Below are positions 53,478-63,066 of a DNA stretch of 64,000 nt, in pieces. Location of the stretch: the NCBI GenBank assembly GCA_905182065.1, contig CAJIZN010000001.1:1046403-1110402 (forward strand), read 5' to 3'. Both the position numbers and the translations under genes were made by a program. Within the stretch, counting starts at the first letter, position 1. The number at the start of each line of letters is the position of its first letter. Origin of the DNA: Candidatus Marisimplicoccus framensis (lineage in GTDB: Bacteria; Bacteroidota; Bacteroidia; Flavobacteriales; Flavobacteriaceae). The notes under the pieces are model-generated. The model ran no database searches and had not been told where the DNA came from. It worked only from the letters and a program-made list of their open reading frames with translations.

Positions 53478-56258
53478 TCACAACCACCTTCTAGAGAATA
53501 GCTTACCTATAGATTCTAGGTTATATGAAACAATAAATCTAATATTATTATAGTATCTATAGTCATTTAGTTCAAAGCCATTAGTAGAACTTATCGGTAA
53601 ATAAAGTTCAAAGAAATCAGGAAGTAAATTAAGTCTTAATCCGCTACCATAAAAATATCTAGATTCACCTATATTGTCTTTAAGCATTCCTAGGTCTAGA
53701 TAACCTTCAATCCATTTCCAAATCCCAATATTTAAGTTTGTTGTTAGCATGAAATTATTAGTTGTAGGTTCTTCAAAGAATGATTTAAAACCTCCGCCTG
53801 CCATTATAAATTGCTGACTTAATAAACCTGAACTCTCAGATCTTCCAAGATAATTATCTAAAAATAAATAACCACCAGACCTTCCAAGATTATATTTAAA
53901 ATTATTAAATCGATCATTGTTCCAGAAAAACTTTCCAAGAAATACTCTAGCTTGAAATTGTCTATTCCCTTTAAGAAGTTTTCTGTAGTCAAATTCTAAA
54001 TTTATCTTACCAAAATTATTTGAAAACTCTGTGTTAACTGACGTTTTTAGATATTTAATTATCCCTGTATCAGAATAATAATAACCTAGATTGTAAATTG
54101 AATACTTGTCTAATAAATTATCATTCTTTAAATTATTTTCTTTATTTACATTAAACATAGAGAATGTAACAGATTTCCTGATTTTAGATCTTAGGTTGTT
54201 ATTATTTCTAAAGTTTATTCTTATGGAAGGTGAAAAAACCTGATATCTTAAATTTTCCTGGTAATGATTAGTAGTATAGAATAAATTAAAAATTGTAGAA
54301 TAATTATTTTTAACTTCATTATTTAATTGGTATTTAAAGTTAAATGAACCTACTAAAGTTTTTTCTTTTGATGCATATTGAGTAAATACTTCATAGCTAA
54401 GTGGCTTATTTTTTACTCCTTTATTTAAAATATTAAAACCAGGTGAAATACCATCATACAAATTGTAAGTAATTTCAGGTCTTAGATAAAGAGTTTTAAA
54501 TTTAGGATTCTCAAGATCACCTATAAACTTTACTTTTAGTGGTTTTAAATTACTGTTAGACTTAGTATAGATCCAATTATTGTTTCTATTTGACTCAGGA
54601 ATTGTTATATCAGGATTTATAGCAACATAATCATAATCAAGTTTAGGAAGTTCTATTCTTTTATATTCTTCAAAAAATCTAGTTTCAATAATTGAATCGT
54701 TTTTTAAAAAGCCGACAGAGTAGGGGATTAAAATATTATTTTTCTCATAAACTTCTATCTCATTTTTATTAATTCTTTTAATCTTTAAATCAATTGATTG
54801 TCTTTTGCCAATATAATCCTGAACAAACCAAGTTAAGTCGACATTTGAGTAATTTATAAAGAGATTATTTAGTTCTTCTCTTGTTCTTAAAGTATTAACA
54901 CTTCTAACTAGGTCTTTAAAATTCTTTTCTCCTATAATTTCTTCAATGTATATTAAACCTAGTCCAGAGTGATAAGGTGAAGCAATTTCTTCATTTATTC
55001 TAGTTAAATATTCACTTGATTGATCATCTATTTGATGAAGATTTAACCTTTGTACGTACTCAGAATAATTTAAAAACAAATCGTTAAAATCAATTTTAGA
55101 TATTTCATAATTTTTCAGTAAACTAATCCCGGCTAGTTTACCTAAAAATTTCACATTTGGATAGAAATCATTAATATATTTATTTAAAAGAAAAATCTCT
55201 AAACCATTGTATATCCAGTGAGATTCTCTCTTATTTAAATTTATCTTTTGATTCAAATAATTAATTACAAATGATTTTAAAAATATTATTTCTTCTAAAA
55301 ATTCATCAGAAAAAGGACTTATAAAACTTGGTAATTCATTAAATCCATAAAAGGGGTTTGATTCGTAATCTATTCTAGGAACAAGAAGTTTATTATAATT
55401 ATTATCATTAAAGTAATTAGTGATAAAGTTAATTACTCTATTAACTTTTATTTCCGAGTCTAGAGGTGAAGATATCTCGAATACATCAGTTTCTACTTCA
55501 TATTTAAAATCCTCAAATTTTTTATAATCATCTTGAGTAAGTAGGTTAACTCTTACATCTTTTATTTGTGAACCTGAAAGGAAAACTGTCTTAATATTAT
55601 CTGTTAATTCAGTTTTATCTTTGATTAGATTTGAAAATAAATAAAGTTCTTTATCAAAAGATATTTTAAGCTTATAGCCCGATTTTTCTAGAGACTGATC
55701 ATCAAGATTTAAATTACTTTGATTATACCATTTAGAATTAGATATGTTTGAGAATACAATCAGCCAATTCTTTAAATAGAAATCATCATCATCATAACCG
55801 TGTCCAGTGAATTTAGAATCAGGTAATTTTACAGAATAGTATATTTCAATTTCAATTGATTCATCTTTAGAAATAGGTTTTTTAAGATTAACCTTAATGA
55901 TATCTGAAGAGTTATTAGACCTCTCCCATGTTTCAATATCATTTGACTTGATATTATTAATTAAAGTTGAACCTCTTTGTTTTTTTTGAGCAAATGAAAA
56001 GCTTCTTGAGTATTCATCAGAAATTCTTTTTGCAAGCTTAGTTGTGTTATCTATATAAGAGTTTGACCAGTCTTCAAGATATATTTCTTTTAATAAAATA
56101 TTAGAAGTGTTCTTAAATTTCATTACTTGATAAATCTCAATTGTTTTATCTTCTGAATTAAGTTTAGCATCAATATTATAAGAGTTTATGTTCTGACCAA
56201 AACTACTAATTGGAATAATTAATATTGTTGATATGAAAAGGTTGAAATAAATTCTCAT
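53478..56258 (-). CDS. M1-peptidase-like protein without HExxH, with C-terminal beta-barrel
   Basis: A 926-residue secreted protein (signal LFISTILIIPISSFGQ). The N-terminal 550 residues follow the M1 aminopeptidase layout: an N-terminal beta saddle (YNIDAKLNSEDKTIEIYQVMKFKNTS), then a helical part with SHWIYNGLEIFLLNKYI, equivalent to the WLDEG region. No HExxH zinc motif is found anywhere, so peptidase activity is unlikely. From about residue 600 onward alternating strands (YLRPEITYNLYDG, GRSGGYLFLDNYLGRSESSG, GSGLRLNLLPDFFELYLPI) suggest an outer-membrane barrel. It shares one base with the uvrA start region and may be cotranscribed. Function is unknown. Confidence 0.82.
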   Translation of the reverse strand: MRIYFNLFISTILIIPISSFGQNINSYNIDAKLNSEDKTIEIYQVMKFKNTSNILLKEIYLEDWSNSYIDNTTKLAKRISDEYSRSFSFAQKKQRGSTLINNIKSNDIETWERSNNSSDIIKVNLKKPISKDESIEIEIYYSVKLPDSKFTGHGYDDDDFYLKNWLIVFSNISNSKWYNQSNLNLDDQSLEKSGYKLKISFDKELYLFSNLIKDKTELTDNIKTVFLSGSQIKDVRVNLLTQDDYKKFEDFKYEVETDVFEISSPLDSEIKVNRVINFITNYFNDNNYNKLLVPRIDYESNPFYGFNELPSFISPFSDEFLEEIIFLKSFVINYLNQKINLNKRESHWIYNGLEIFLLNKYINDFYPNVKFLGKLAGISLLKNYEISKIDFNDLFLNYSEYVQRLNLHQIDDQSSEYLTRINEEIASPYHSGLGLIYIEEIIGEKNFKDLVRSVNTLRTREELNNLFINYSNVDLTWFVQDYIGKRQSIDLKIKRINKNEIEVYEKNNILIPYSVGFLKNDSIIETRFFEEYKRIELPKLDYDYVAINPDITIPESNRNNNWIYTKSNSNLKPLKVKFIGDLENPKFKTLYLRPEITYNLYDGISPGFNILNKGVKNKPLSYEVFTQYASKEKTLVGSFNFKYQLNNEVKNNYSTIFNLFYTTNHYQENLRYQVFSPSIRINFRNNNNLRSKIRKSVTFSMFNVNKENNLKNDNLLDKYSIYNLGYYYSDTGIIKYLKTSVNTEFSNNFGKINLEFDYRKLLKGNRQFQARVFLGKFFWNNDRFNNFKYNLGRSGGYLFLDNYLGRSESSGLLSQQFIMAGGGFKSFFEEPTTNNFMLTTNLNIGIWKWIEGYLDLGMLKDNIGESRYFYGSGLRLNLLPDFFELYLPISSTNGFELNDYRYYNNIRFIVSYNLESIGKLFSRRWL

Positions 56259-59080
56259 TAATAAAATTCTTTAGAAAGAAACTTTGCAGTATAACCTTTA
56301 TCGTTATTGATTATTTCCTTAGGAGTCCCGCTATCAAGTAAATTACCGCCTTTTTTTCCACCTTCGGGTCCTATATCAATTATGTAGTCAACTTGTTTTA
56401 TTACATCTAAATTATGTTCTATAATAATTATTGTATTCCCTTTATTAACAAGTTGGTTTAAAACATCTAAAAGAACTCTAATATCTTCAAAATGTAACCC
56501 TGTGGTTGGTTCATCTAGAATATAAATTGTTTTACCCGTATCTTTTTTAGATAACTCGCTTGCAAGTTTTATCCTTTGAGATTCTCCACCAGATAATGTT
56601 GTTGAGGGTTGGCCAAGTGTTACATAACCCAAACCAACACTTTCAATAGCTTTTAATTTATTATATATCTTAGGGATAGAAGTAAAGAAGTCTAGAGATT
56701 TTGACACACTCATATCTAATATATCTGAAATTGATTTACCCTTATATCTAACTTCTAGAGTTTCTCTGTTAAACCTTTTGCCATTGCAAACTTCACACTC
56801 AACAAAAACATCTGGCAAGAAGTTCATTTCAATTAATCTCATTCCTCCTCCTTTACAATTTTCACATCTACCACCTGAAACATTAAAACTAAACCTACCT
56901 GGCTTATATCCTCTAATTTTTGCTTCAACTGTATCTGAGAATAATTTTCTTATCTCACTGTATACTCCAGTATATGTAGCGGGATTACTTCTTGGTGTCC
57001 TTCCTATTTGTTGCTGATTTACCTCTACTACTTTGTCAACATGCTCAACTCCATCAATTTTTTTAAATTCTAGTGGAGATTTAACAGAGTTATAAATTTT
57101 AGAATTTAAAATTGGATATAATGTCTCATTTATTAGTGAAGATTTACCACTACCTGAAACTCCAGTAACAGCAATCATTTTTCCAAGAGGAAATTCTACA
57201 TTTAAATTTTTCAAGTTATTGCCCTTACATCCATATAACTTTATATTATTCCCATTACCAGATCTAATTTTTTTAGGTATTTCAATTTTTTTAACGTCAT
57301 TTAAATAATCCGCAGTAATTGTTTTAGCTTTTTTAATATCTTCTGGAGAACCTTCATATATTATATCACCTCCATTGATACCAGCAAATGGACCTAAGTC
57401 TATAATATGGTCAGAGCTCATTATCATTTCTTTATCGTGTTCAACTACAATGACTGAATTTCCAGAGTCTCTTAGTTTTTTTAATGAATCAATTAATTTC
57501 AAATTATCCTTTTGGTGAAGTCCAATGCTAGGCTCATCTAATATATAAAGTACTCCTACTAACTGAGATCCTACTTGTGTAGCTAATCTTACTCTTTGTG
57601 CTTCTCCTCCTGATAATGATCTTGATGATCTTGATAGCGACAAATATTCAAGCCCTACATCAATTAAAAACTGTATTCGGATTAATATTTCTTTAGTTAT
57701 TTCTTCTGATATCTTGATTTCTTTTTCAGATAATTTTTTATTTAACTTTTCGAACCATTCTTTAAGTTCTGAGAGATCCATTTCGCTTAAATCAAATATA
57801 TTTTTATCATTTATTCTAAATGATCTTGATTCAACTTTTAATCTACTTCCTAAACAAGATTTACAATTTTTTATATCAACAAATTTTAGTGCCCATCTTC
57901 TTAGGCTCTTTGATTCATCATTATTTATCTGATCACGAATAAATGACTCAATCCCCATATAATCAATCTCATACTGTCTTTTTACACCTAAATCTTTTGA
58001 ATTAACTACAAAACTTTGTTTACCACCATTCAATATAAAATTCAAACCATCTTCTGGTATTTTTTTAATAGGATCACTTAGTGAAAAATTATAGTATTTT
58101 GATATTAACTCAATCTGTTTATATATCCATGAATTATCTTTTTTACCTATTGGTAGAATACCACCATTATTAATTGAAACTGAGTTATCAGGAATTAGTT
58201 TTTTAATATTTATCTCATATTCAGTTCCTAAACCATTACAACTCTCACACATTCCTTTGGGGGAGTTAAAAGAAAAAGTATTAGGTTCAGGCTTGGGATA
58301 TGAAATTCCTGATTTAGGGCACATTAAATTCCTACTGAAATATTCAGGTTTTCCAGAATCTGAATCTAAAATAAAAATTGTATCATTCCCATATTTCATT
58401 GCTATTTTAATAGATTCTGAAAGAACTCTTTTTGACTCAAAATCATCTTTTACGGACAAATTATCAACTACTAAACTAATATCATGGGTTTTATATCTGT
58501 CAAGTTTCATCCCTCTTTTGATATCAACAATATCACCATCAACTATAACTTTGGAAAAACCCTGCTTTGTGAAATTTTCAAATAAATCTCTATAATGACC
58601 TTTTCTAGATCTAATAATAGGTGCAAGAATAATTATTCTTTGATTAAGAAACTTCTCACATATTAACTTAATTATTTCTTCGTCAGTGTTTTTAACCATC
58701 TTTAAGTTGGATGAGTAACTGAAAGCAATTCCAATTCTAGCATATAATAATCGTATAAAGTCATATATGTCAGTTACTGTTCCTACTGTAGATCTTGGGT
58801 TTTTACTGGTGGTTTTTTGTTCAATTGCTATTACAGGGGACAATCCTTCAATTTTTTCAACATCTGGTCGTTCGTAGTTTCCAACAAATTGTCTAATATA
58901 TGCAGAGAATGTCTCCATATATCTTCTTTGCCCTTCAGCATGAATTGTATCAAAAGCGAGTGAAGATTTACCACTACCTGATAAACCGGTAATAACAACG
59001 AGCTTATCTCTAGGAATCTCTAGGTCTAGATTTCTAAGATTATGAACTTTAGCTCCCTCAATTTGAATTGTGTTATTCAA
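56258..59080 (-). CDS. uvrA: Excinuclease ABC subunit A
   Basis: Damage-sensing ATPase of nucleotide excision repair. The 940-residue protein has two ABC modules: Walker [19 protein letters not shown] and [18 protein letters not shown], signatures [14 protein letters not shown] and [14 protein letters not shown], and Walker B regions [11 protein letters not shown] and [12 protein letters not shown]. Zinc fingers are seen as CESCNGLG and the C-terminal CENCKGGG...CEVCNGKRF. It is complete and of normal length. It is followed directly by the M1-like barrel gene and preceded by ggt after 9 bases. Confidence 0.98.
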   Translation of the reverse strand: MNNTIQIEGAKVHNLRNLDLEIPRDKLVVITGLSGSGKSSLAFDTIHAEGQRRYMETFSAYIRQFVGNYERPDVEKIEGLSPVIAIEQKTTSKNPRSTVGTVTDIYDFIRLLYARIGIAFSYSSNLKMVKNTDEEIIKLICEKFLNQRIIILAPIIRSRKGHYRDLFENFTKQGFSKVIVDGDIVDIKRGMKLDRYKTHDISLVVDNLSVKDDFESKRVLSESIKIAMKYGNDTIFILDSDSGKPEYFSRNLMCPKSGISYPKPEPNTFSFNSPKGMCESCNGLGTEYEINIKKLIPDNSVSINNGGILPIGKKDNSWIYKQIELISKYYNFSLSDPIKKIPEDGLNFILNGGKQSFVVNSKDLGVKRQYEIDYMGIESFIRDQINNDESKSLRRWALKFVDIKNCKSCLGSRLKVESRSFRINDKNIFDLSEMDLSELKEWFEKLNKKLSEKEIKISEEITKEILIRIQFLIDVGLEYLSLSRSSRSLSGGEAQRVRLATQVGSQLVGVLYILDEPSIGLHQKDNLKLIDSLKKLRDSGNSVIVVEHDKEMIMSSDHIIDLGPFAGINGGDIIYEGSPEDIKKAKTITADYLNDVKKIEIPKKIRSGNGNNIKLYGCKGNNLKNLNVEFPLGKMIAVTGVSGSGKSSLINETLYPILNSKIYNSVKSPLEFKKIDGVEHVDKVVEVNQQQIGRTPRSNPATYTGVYSEIRKLFSDTVEAKIRGYKPGRFSFNVSGGRCENCKGGGMRLIEMNFLPDVFVECEVCNGKRFNRETLEVRYKGKSISDILDMSVSKSLDFFTSIPKIYNKLKAIESVGLGYVTLGQPSTTLSGGESQRIKLASELSKKDTGKTIYILDEPTTGLHFEDIRVLLDVLNQLVNKGNTIIIIEHNLDVIKQVDYIIDIGPEGGKKGGNLLDSGTPKEIINNDKGYTAKFLSKEFY

Positions 59081-59089
59081 TTAAATAAT

Positions 59090-60778
59090 TTATTTTAAAA
59101 TTTCACCATAATCATCTCCTCTAAAATCAGCACCAGTTGAAACATTTCCTTTCTCATCTATAAAAATTGCATCAACTGCACCTATTGATGATCTTGGAGA
59201 CATACCTCCTGTTTCCATTTGAATGGGTAGTGAAATAACAAAATAGTTTTTAGATTTCAATATAGAGTCTTTCACTTTATCTAGACCACCTTCTTCGAAA
59301 ATTACTACGTCAGGTAACCACTGATGATGAAATCTTGGAGCGTTTACTGCATCTTGAATATCCATATCAAACTCATATACATTAAGTATTGTTTGGAGTA
59401 CAGAGGTTATAATTGTAGATCCACCAGGAGTCCCAACTATTAGTGATGGTTTATTATTCTTCAAAACTATTGTTGGAGTCATTGAGCTTAGCATTCTTTT
59501 TCCTGCTTTAATAGAGTTTGCTTCGCTACCAATTAATCCATAAAAATTTGGATATCCTGGTTTAGAACTAAAATCATCCATTTCATTATTTAAGAAAAAC
59601 CCCCCTTCTTCAACAAACACTTTAGATCCATAACTATTATTTAATGTCGTAGTTACAGATACTGAGTTTCCATATTTATCTATTATTGAGTAATGAGTTG
59701 TTTCATCACTTTCATTGATAATTATATTTCCATGTTTTACTTCAGATGATGGAGTTGCTTTATCCCAAGAAAAGTTTTTCATTCTCTCATTTACATAATT
59801 TTTATCAATAAGTTCATAAACAGGAAGATTCATAAAATCAGGATCACCCATAAAATGACTTCTGTCTGCATACGCTCTTCTTTCTAGTTCTACCATTAAT
59901 TGAACAGCCTCAACAGAATTATGTCCAAAACTTTTAATATCGTAATCTTCAATAGATTTAAGTATCTGTCCAATTAAGATACCTCCACTTGAAGGTAAAG
60001 ACATTGATATGACCTCAAGGTCTTTATATTTAAATTTCACTGGATCTCTCCAAACTGATTTATAATTTTTTAAATCATCAACAGTCATTATCCCACCAGA
60101 TTTTTTAACATCTCTAACTATCATGTCAGCTATTTCACCTTCATAAAAAGCTTTAGGACCAAATTCTGAAATCTTTTTAAGTGTTTCAGCAAACTTTATG
60201 TTTTTGATGGTATCACCTTCAAAATATCTCTTCGAATAAAGAGATTCATTACCGTTAATCTTTATAAAATCTTCAAGCTTTCCGGTTAAAGAGTTTGATT
60301 GTTTCTCTGTTACTACATATCCATTATTTGAAAGATCAATAGCAGGTCTAAAAAGTTCTTCTATTGGAAGAGAGCCAAACTTAGAATGTATTTCAAAAAT
60401 TGCAGAAATTGATCCTGGAACTCCTACAGCAGCACCTCCAAGAGTACTCATGTCAGGTATAACATTACCATCTATATCAAGATACATGTCTTTATAAGCG
60501 CTTCCTGGAGCCATCTCTCTGAAATCGAGGGTTCCACTTGAACCATCTTGATCTCTATACACAAAGAATCCACCACCACCAATATTTCCTGCGGTTGGAT
60601 GAACAACAGCTAGTGCTAGATGTGTTGCAATCATAGCGTCATATGCATTACCACCATTTTTCATTATTTCCAACCCTATTTGAGTTGCTTCTTTTCTAGC
60701 TGAAACAACAGCTGGTTGATAAACTTCAGCGCAGCTAAAAACAAAAAAAGAGAAAACAATTAGAATAATATTTTTCAT
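59090..60778 (-). CDS. ggt: Gamma-glutamyltransferase, lipoprotein
   Basis: Hydrolyses or transfers the gamma-glutamyl group of glutathione and similar peptides in the periplasm. The 562-residue precursor has a lipoprotein-type signal ending VFSC (about Cys16), the N-terminal AVVSARKEATQIGLEIMKNGGNAYDAM, GNIGGGGFFVYRD and the autoprocessing site DETTHYS with the nucleophile Thr near residue 360. Downstream are LNNEMDDFS, GKRMLSSMTPTIV and the oxyanion GTPGGSTI. All catalytic elements are present. Confidence 0.95.
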   Translation of the reverse strand: MKNIILIVFSFFVFSCAEVYQPAVVSARKEATQIGLEIMKNGGNAYDAMIATHLALAVVHPTAGNIGGGGFFVYRDQDGSSGTLDFREMAPGSAYKDMYLDIDGNVIPDMSTLGGAAVGVPGSISAIFEIHSKFGSLPIEELFRPAIDLSNNGYVVTEKQSNSLTGKLEDFIKINGNESLYSKRYFEGDTIKNIKFAETLKKISEFGPKAFYEGEIADMIVRDVKKSGGIMTVDDLKNYKSVWRDPVKFKYKDLEVISMSLPSSGGILIGQILKSIEDYDIKSFGHNSVEAVQLMVELERRAYADRSHFMGDPDFMNLPVYELIDKNYVNERMKNFSWDKATPSSEVKHGNIIINESDETTHYSIIDKYGNSVSVTTTLNNSYGSKVFVEEGGFFLNNEMDDFSSKPGYPNFYGLIGSEANSIKAGKRMLSSMTPTIVLKNNKPSLIVGTPGGSTIITSVLQTILNVYEFDMDIQDAVNAPRFHHQWLPDVVIFEEGGLDKVKDSILKSKNYFVISLPIQMETGGMSPRSSIGAVDAIFIDEKGNVSTGADFRGDDYGEILK

Positions 60779-60822
60779 AATAAAATTTCGTGTAATTTAC
60801 AATTTATATATTTACATTTCAT

Positions 60823-62211
60823 ATGACTTTAATAAAAAATATATCGGGTTTTAGAGGAACTATTGGAGGTCAAAATAATGATAATTTAACCCCTATTGAT
60901 ATAGTATCATCCATAGCAGCTTTTTCAAGATTAATAAAAGAAAATAATCCCAGTTTGTCTAATTTAACTGTAATGACTGGAAGGGATGGAAGAAAGTCAG
61001 GGGAGCTTATTCAAAGCCTGGTAAATTCAGTTTTTGCTTCAATGGGTATTAATGTAATTGACACAGGATTATCAACTACACCGACTTTATGCTGGGGAGT
61101 TTTAAATAATGAATCTGTTGCAGGATTAATGATTACTGCAAGTCACAATCCAGAAGAATATAATGGATTAAAGTTTTTTAATTCTAATGGTGAGTTTTTA
61201 TCAAGAGAGGATGTAGAAAAGCTTATTGAATATTCTGAATCTCAAAATCATAATTTCATTGCTAATGAATCTTTAGGTGAGGTAAATAAATATACTAAGC
61301 TTATTAATGATCACATAGAAGGAATTATTAATCTAGATATTTTACCACTTAAAAAAATAAAGGAACTTGATCTATTTGTAGTAGCTGATGTAATCAATTC
61401 AACTGGTTCAATAGCGTTACCTAAACTTCTTGAGAAATTAAATGTTAGATATAAGATAATTAATGCAGAAATAGAGGGTGTTTTCAATCATACTCCTGAA
61501 CCACTTTCAGAAAACTTAAAAGGATTAAGTGAAGAAATAATTAAGAGTAATGCTGATTTTGGTATAGCCGTTGACCCAGATGTTGATCGTCTTGTTTTCT
61601 TTGATGAAAATGGAAAAATTCTTGGTGAAGAATATACTCAAGTTTTTTGTTCAGATTTTGTTCTTTCAGTTAATAATGGTGATACTGTTTCAACACTTTC
61701 TTCATCAAACGCTTTGAAAGATCTTACTAAATCCTATAATTCAAATTATCATGTTACTCCAGTGGGCGAAATGAATGTAGTTAAGAAGATGAAAGAAATA
61801 AATTCAGTTGTTGGAGGAGAAGGTGGAGGTGGAATAATTTATCCTGAATTACATTATGGGAGAGATGCGCTAGTTGGAATTGCACTTTTTCTAGGATTAC
61901 TTGTAAACAAAAAATGTAAAGTATCAGCTCTTAAAAATGATTATCCAGAATATTTTATGAAAAAACTTAAAGTTTCTTTAAAGGACAATAATATTATAGA
62001 TAATATATTCAAAGAAATCGTAAATAGATATTCAGATTTAAATCCTAATACTGAAGATGGAGTTAGAATTGATTTTCCTGATGGTTGGGTTCATATGAGA
62101 AAATCTAATACTGAACCAATAGTTAGAATTTTTTCAGAATCAAATGATCAAAAAAAGGCAGACAGTTTAGCTCTAAATATTGAAAAAGAGATAAAATCCT
62201 TAGGTAAGTAG
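60823..62211 (+). CDS. glmM: Phosphoglucosamine mutase-type alpha-D-phosphohexomutase
   Basis: Interconverts glucosamine-6-phosphate and glucosamine-1-phosphate, feeding UDP-GlcNAc for peptidoglycan and LPS. The 462-residue protein contains ISGFRGTIGG, the phosphoserine loop LMITASHNPEEYNGLKFFN (Ser near residue 107), the metal-binding DPDVDRLVFFDENG, the sugar-specificity loop GGEGGGGIIYPELHYGRDA and the phosphate-binding RKSNTEPIVRIFSE. The GEGGGG loop resembles the GlmM/phosphomannomutase borderline group of Bacteroidota, so exact substrate choice is not certain. It overlaps the convergent acyltransferase by 12 bases. Confidence 0.88.
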   Translation: MTLIKNISGFRGTIGGQNNDNLTPIDIVSSIAAFSRLIKENNPSLSNLTVMTGRDGRKSGELIQSLVNSVFASMGINVIDTGLSTTPTLCWGVLNNESVAGLMITASHNPEEYNGLKFFNSNGEFLSREDVEKLIEYSESQNHNFIANESLGEVNKYTKLINDHIEGIINLDILPLKKIKELDLFVVADVINSTGSIALPKLLEKLNVRYKIINAEIEGVFNHTPEPLSENLKGLSEEIIKSNADFGIAVDPDVDRLVFFDENGKILGEEYTQVFCSDFVLSVNNGDTVSTLSSSNALKDLTKSYNSNYHVTPVGEMNVVKKMKEINSVVGGEGGGGIIYPELHYGRDALVGIALFLGLLVNKKCKVSALKNDYPEYFMKKLKVSLKDNNIIDNIFKEIVNRYSDLNPNTEDGVRIDFPDGWVHMRKSNTEPIVRIFSESNDQKKADSLALNIEKEIKSLGK

Positions 62212-63063
62212 ATGCTTAAACCTATTGTGAGTCCAAAAATACTGAGAAGGATCTTTATAGATTTGTTTTTCCAGTAAGCTTAAAAATTGATTTGTAATGC
62301 TGTATTCAGTTTCTTTTTGACCAACAATCTCAGTAAATTTTGTTTTGTAAAACCCACGACTAGTTCTCGTTATATCAGCAAAAACAACAGCTAAATTATA
62401 ATCCTTAGAAAACCTTTCTGCACCAGTAAAGATTGGAACTTTATGACCAAGAAACTTGTTTATATATGACTTTCCAACTTTTCTTGGTGATTGATCAGCA
62501 GCAAAACCAAATAAGTGGTATTTGTCGATATCTAAATTCTTCATAAATTCTTTAATATGATACCTTGAAACAAGAAATGCTTTATGCTTTCTTCTTATTT
62601 TTTTGAATAATCTTTCGAAGTACTTATTTGACATAGGTGTGTATATACCATATCCATTGCCTTTTGTGTTATATCCAATTGAAAGCAGCCATTCAAAGTT
62701 TGAATAATGTCCGCAAATAAGAATAATATTTTTATTTTTTTTCTGAATTTTTTTTAATACCTCAATATTATCATAAGTATATCTTTCTTTCATTTGTTCT
62801 TCATTCATTCCATACGCTTTTATGCTCTCAATGCTAATATCAGCAAAATGATTATAGAATTTCTTTTCAATAAGATCTAGCTCTTTCAATGTTTTATTAG
62901 GAAAAGCAAGACTTAAATTTCTCTTGACAGTCTTTAATCTATACTTAAATACCTTGTGAAGAAGGAATGAAATAAAATCAGAAATCTTGTAAATAATTCT
63001 AAATGGAAGTAAAGAAATAAATTTAATTAAGGGAAATGATATTAAATAAATTAATAAATGCAA
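62200..63063 (-). CDS. LpxL/HtrB-family lipid A acyltransferase
   Basis: Adds a secondary acyl chain to lipid A at the inner membrane. The 287-residue protein has one N-terminal hydrophobic segment (LLIYLISFPLIKFISLLPF), the motif RLKTVKRNLSLAFPNKT, the catalytic HX4E in CGHYSNFEW, and AADQSPRKVGKSYINKFLGHKVPIFTGAERFS, typical of the lauroyl/myristoyl acyltransferase superfamily in Bacteroidota. It ends with the family-like DPSQYFWTHNRFKH. The gene is complete. Confidence 0.93.
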   Translation of the reverse strand: MHLLIYLISFPLIKFISLLPFRIIYKISDFISFLLHKVFKYRLKTVKRNLSLAFPNKTLKELDLIEKKFYNHFADISIESIKAYGMNEEQMKERYTYDNIEVLKKIQKKNKNIILICGHYSNFEWLLSIGYNTKGNGYGIYTPMSNKYFERLFKKIRRKHKAFLVSRYHIKEFMKNLDIDKYHLFGFAADQSPRKVGKSYINKFLGHKVPIFTGAERFSKDYNLAVVFADITRTSRGFYKTKFTEIVGQKETEYSITNQFLSLLEKQIYKDPSQYFWTHNRFKHLLT

Positions 63064-63066
63064 CTA

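Noticed and set aside
58257-58595. 112-residue plus-strand ORF over uvrA
   Set aside because: It is a shadow frame of uvrA with no start signal or recognisable domain.
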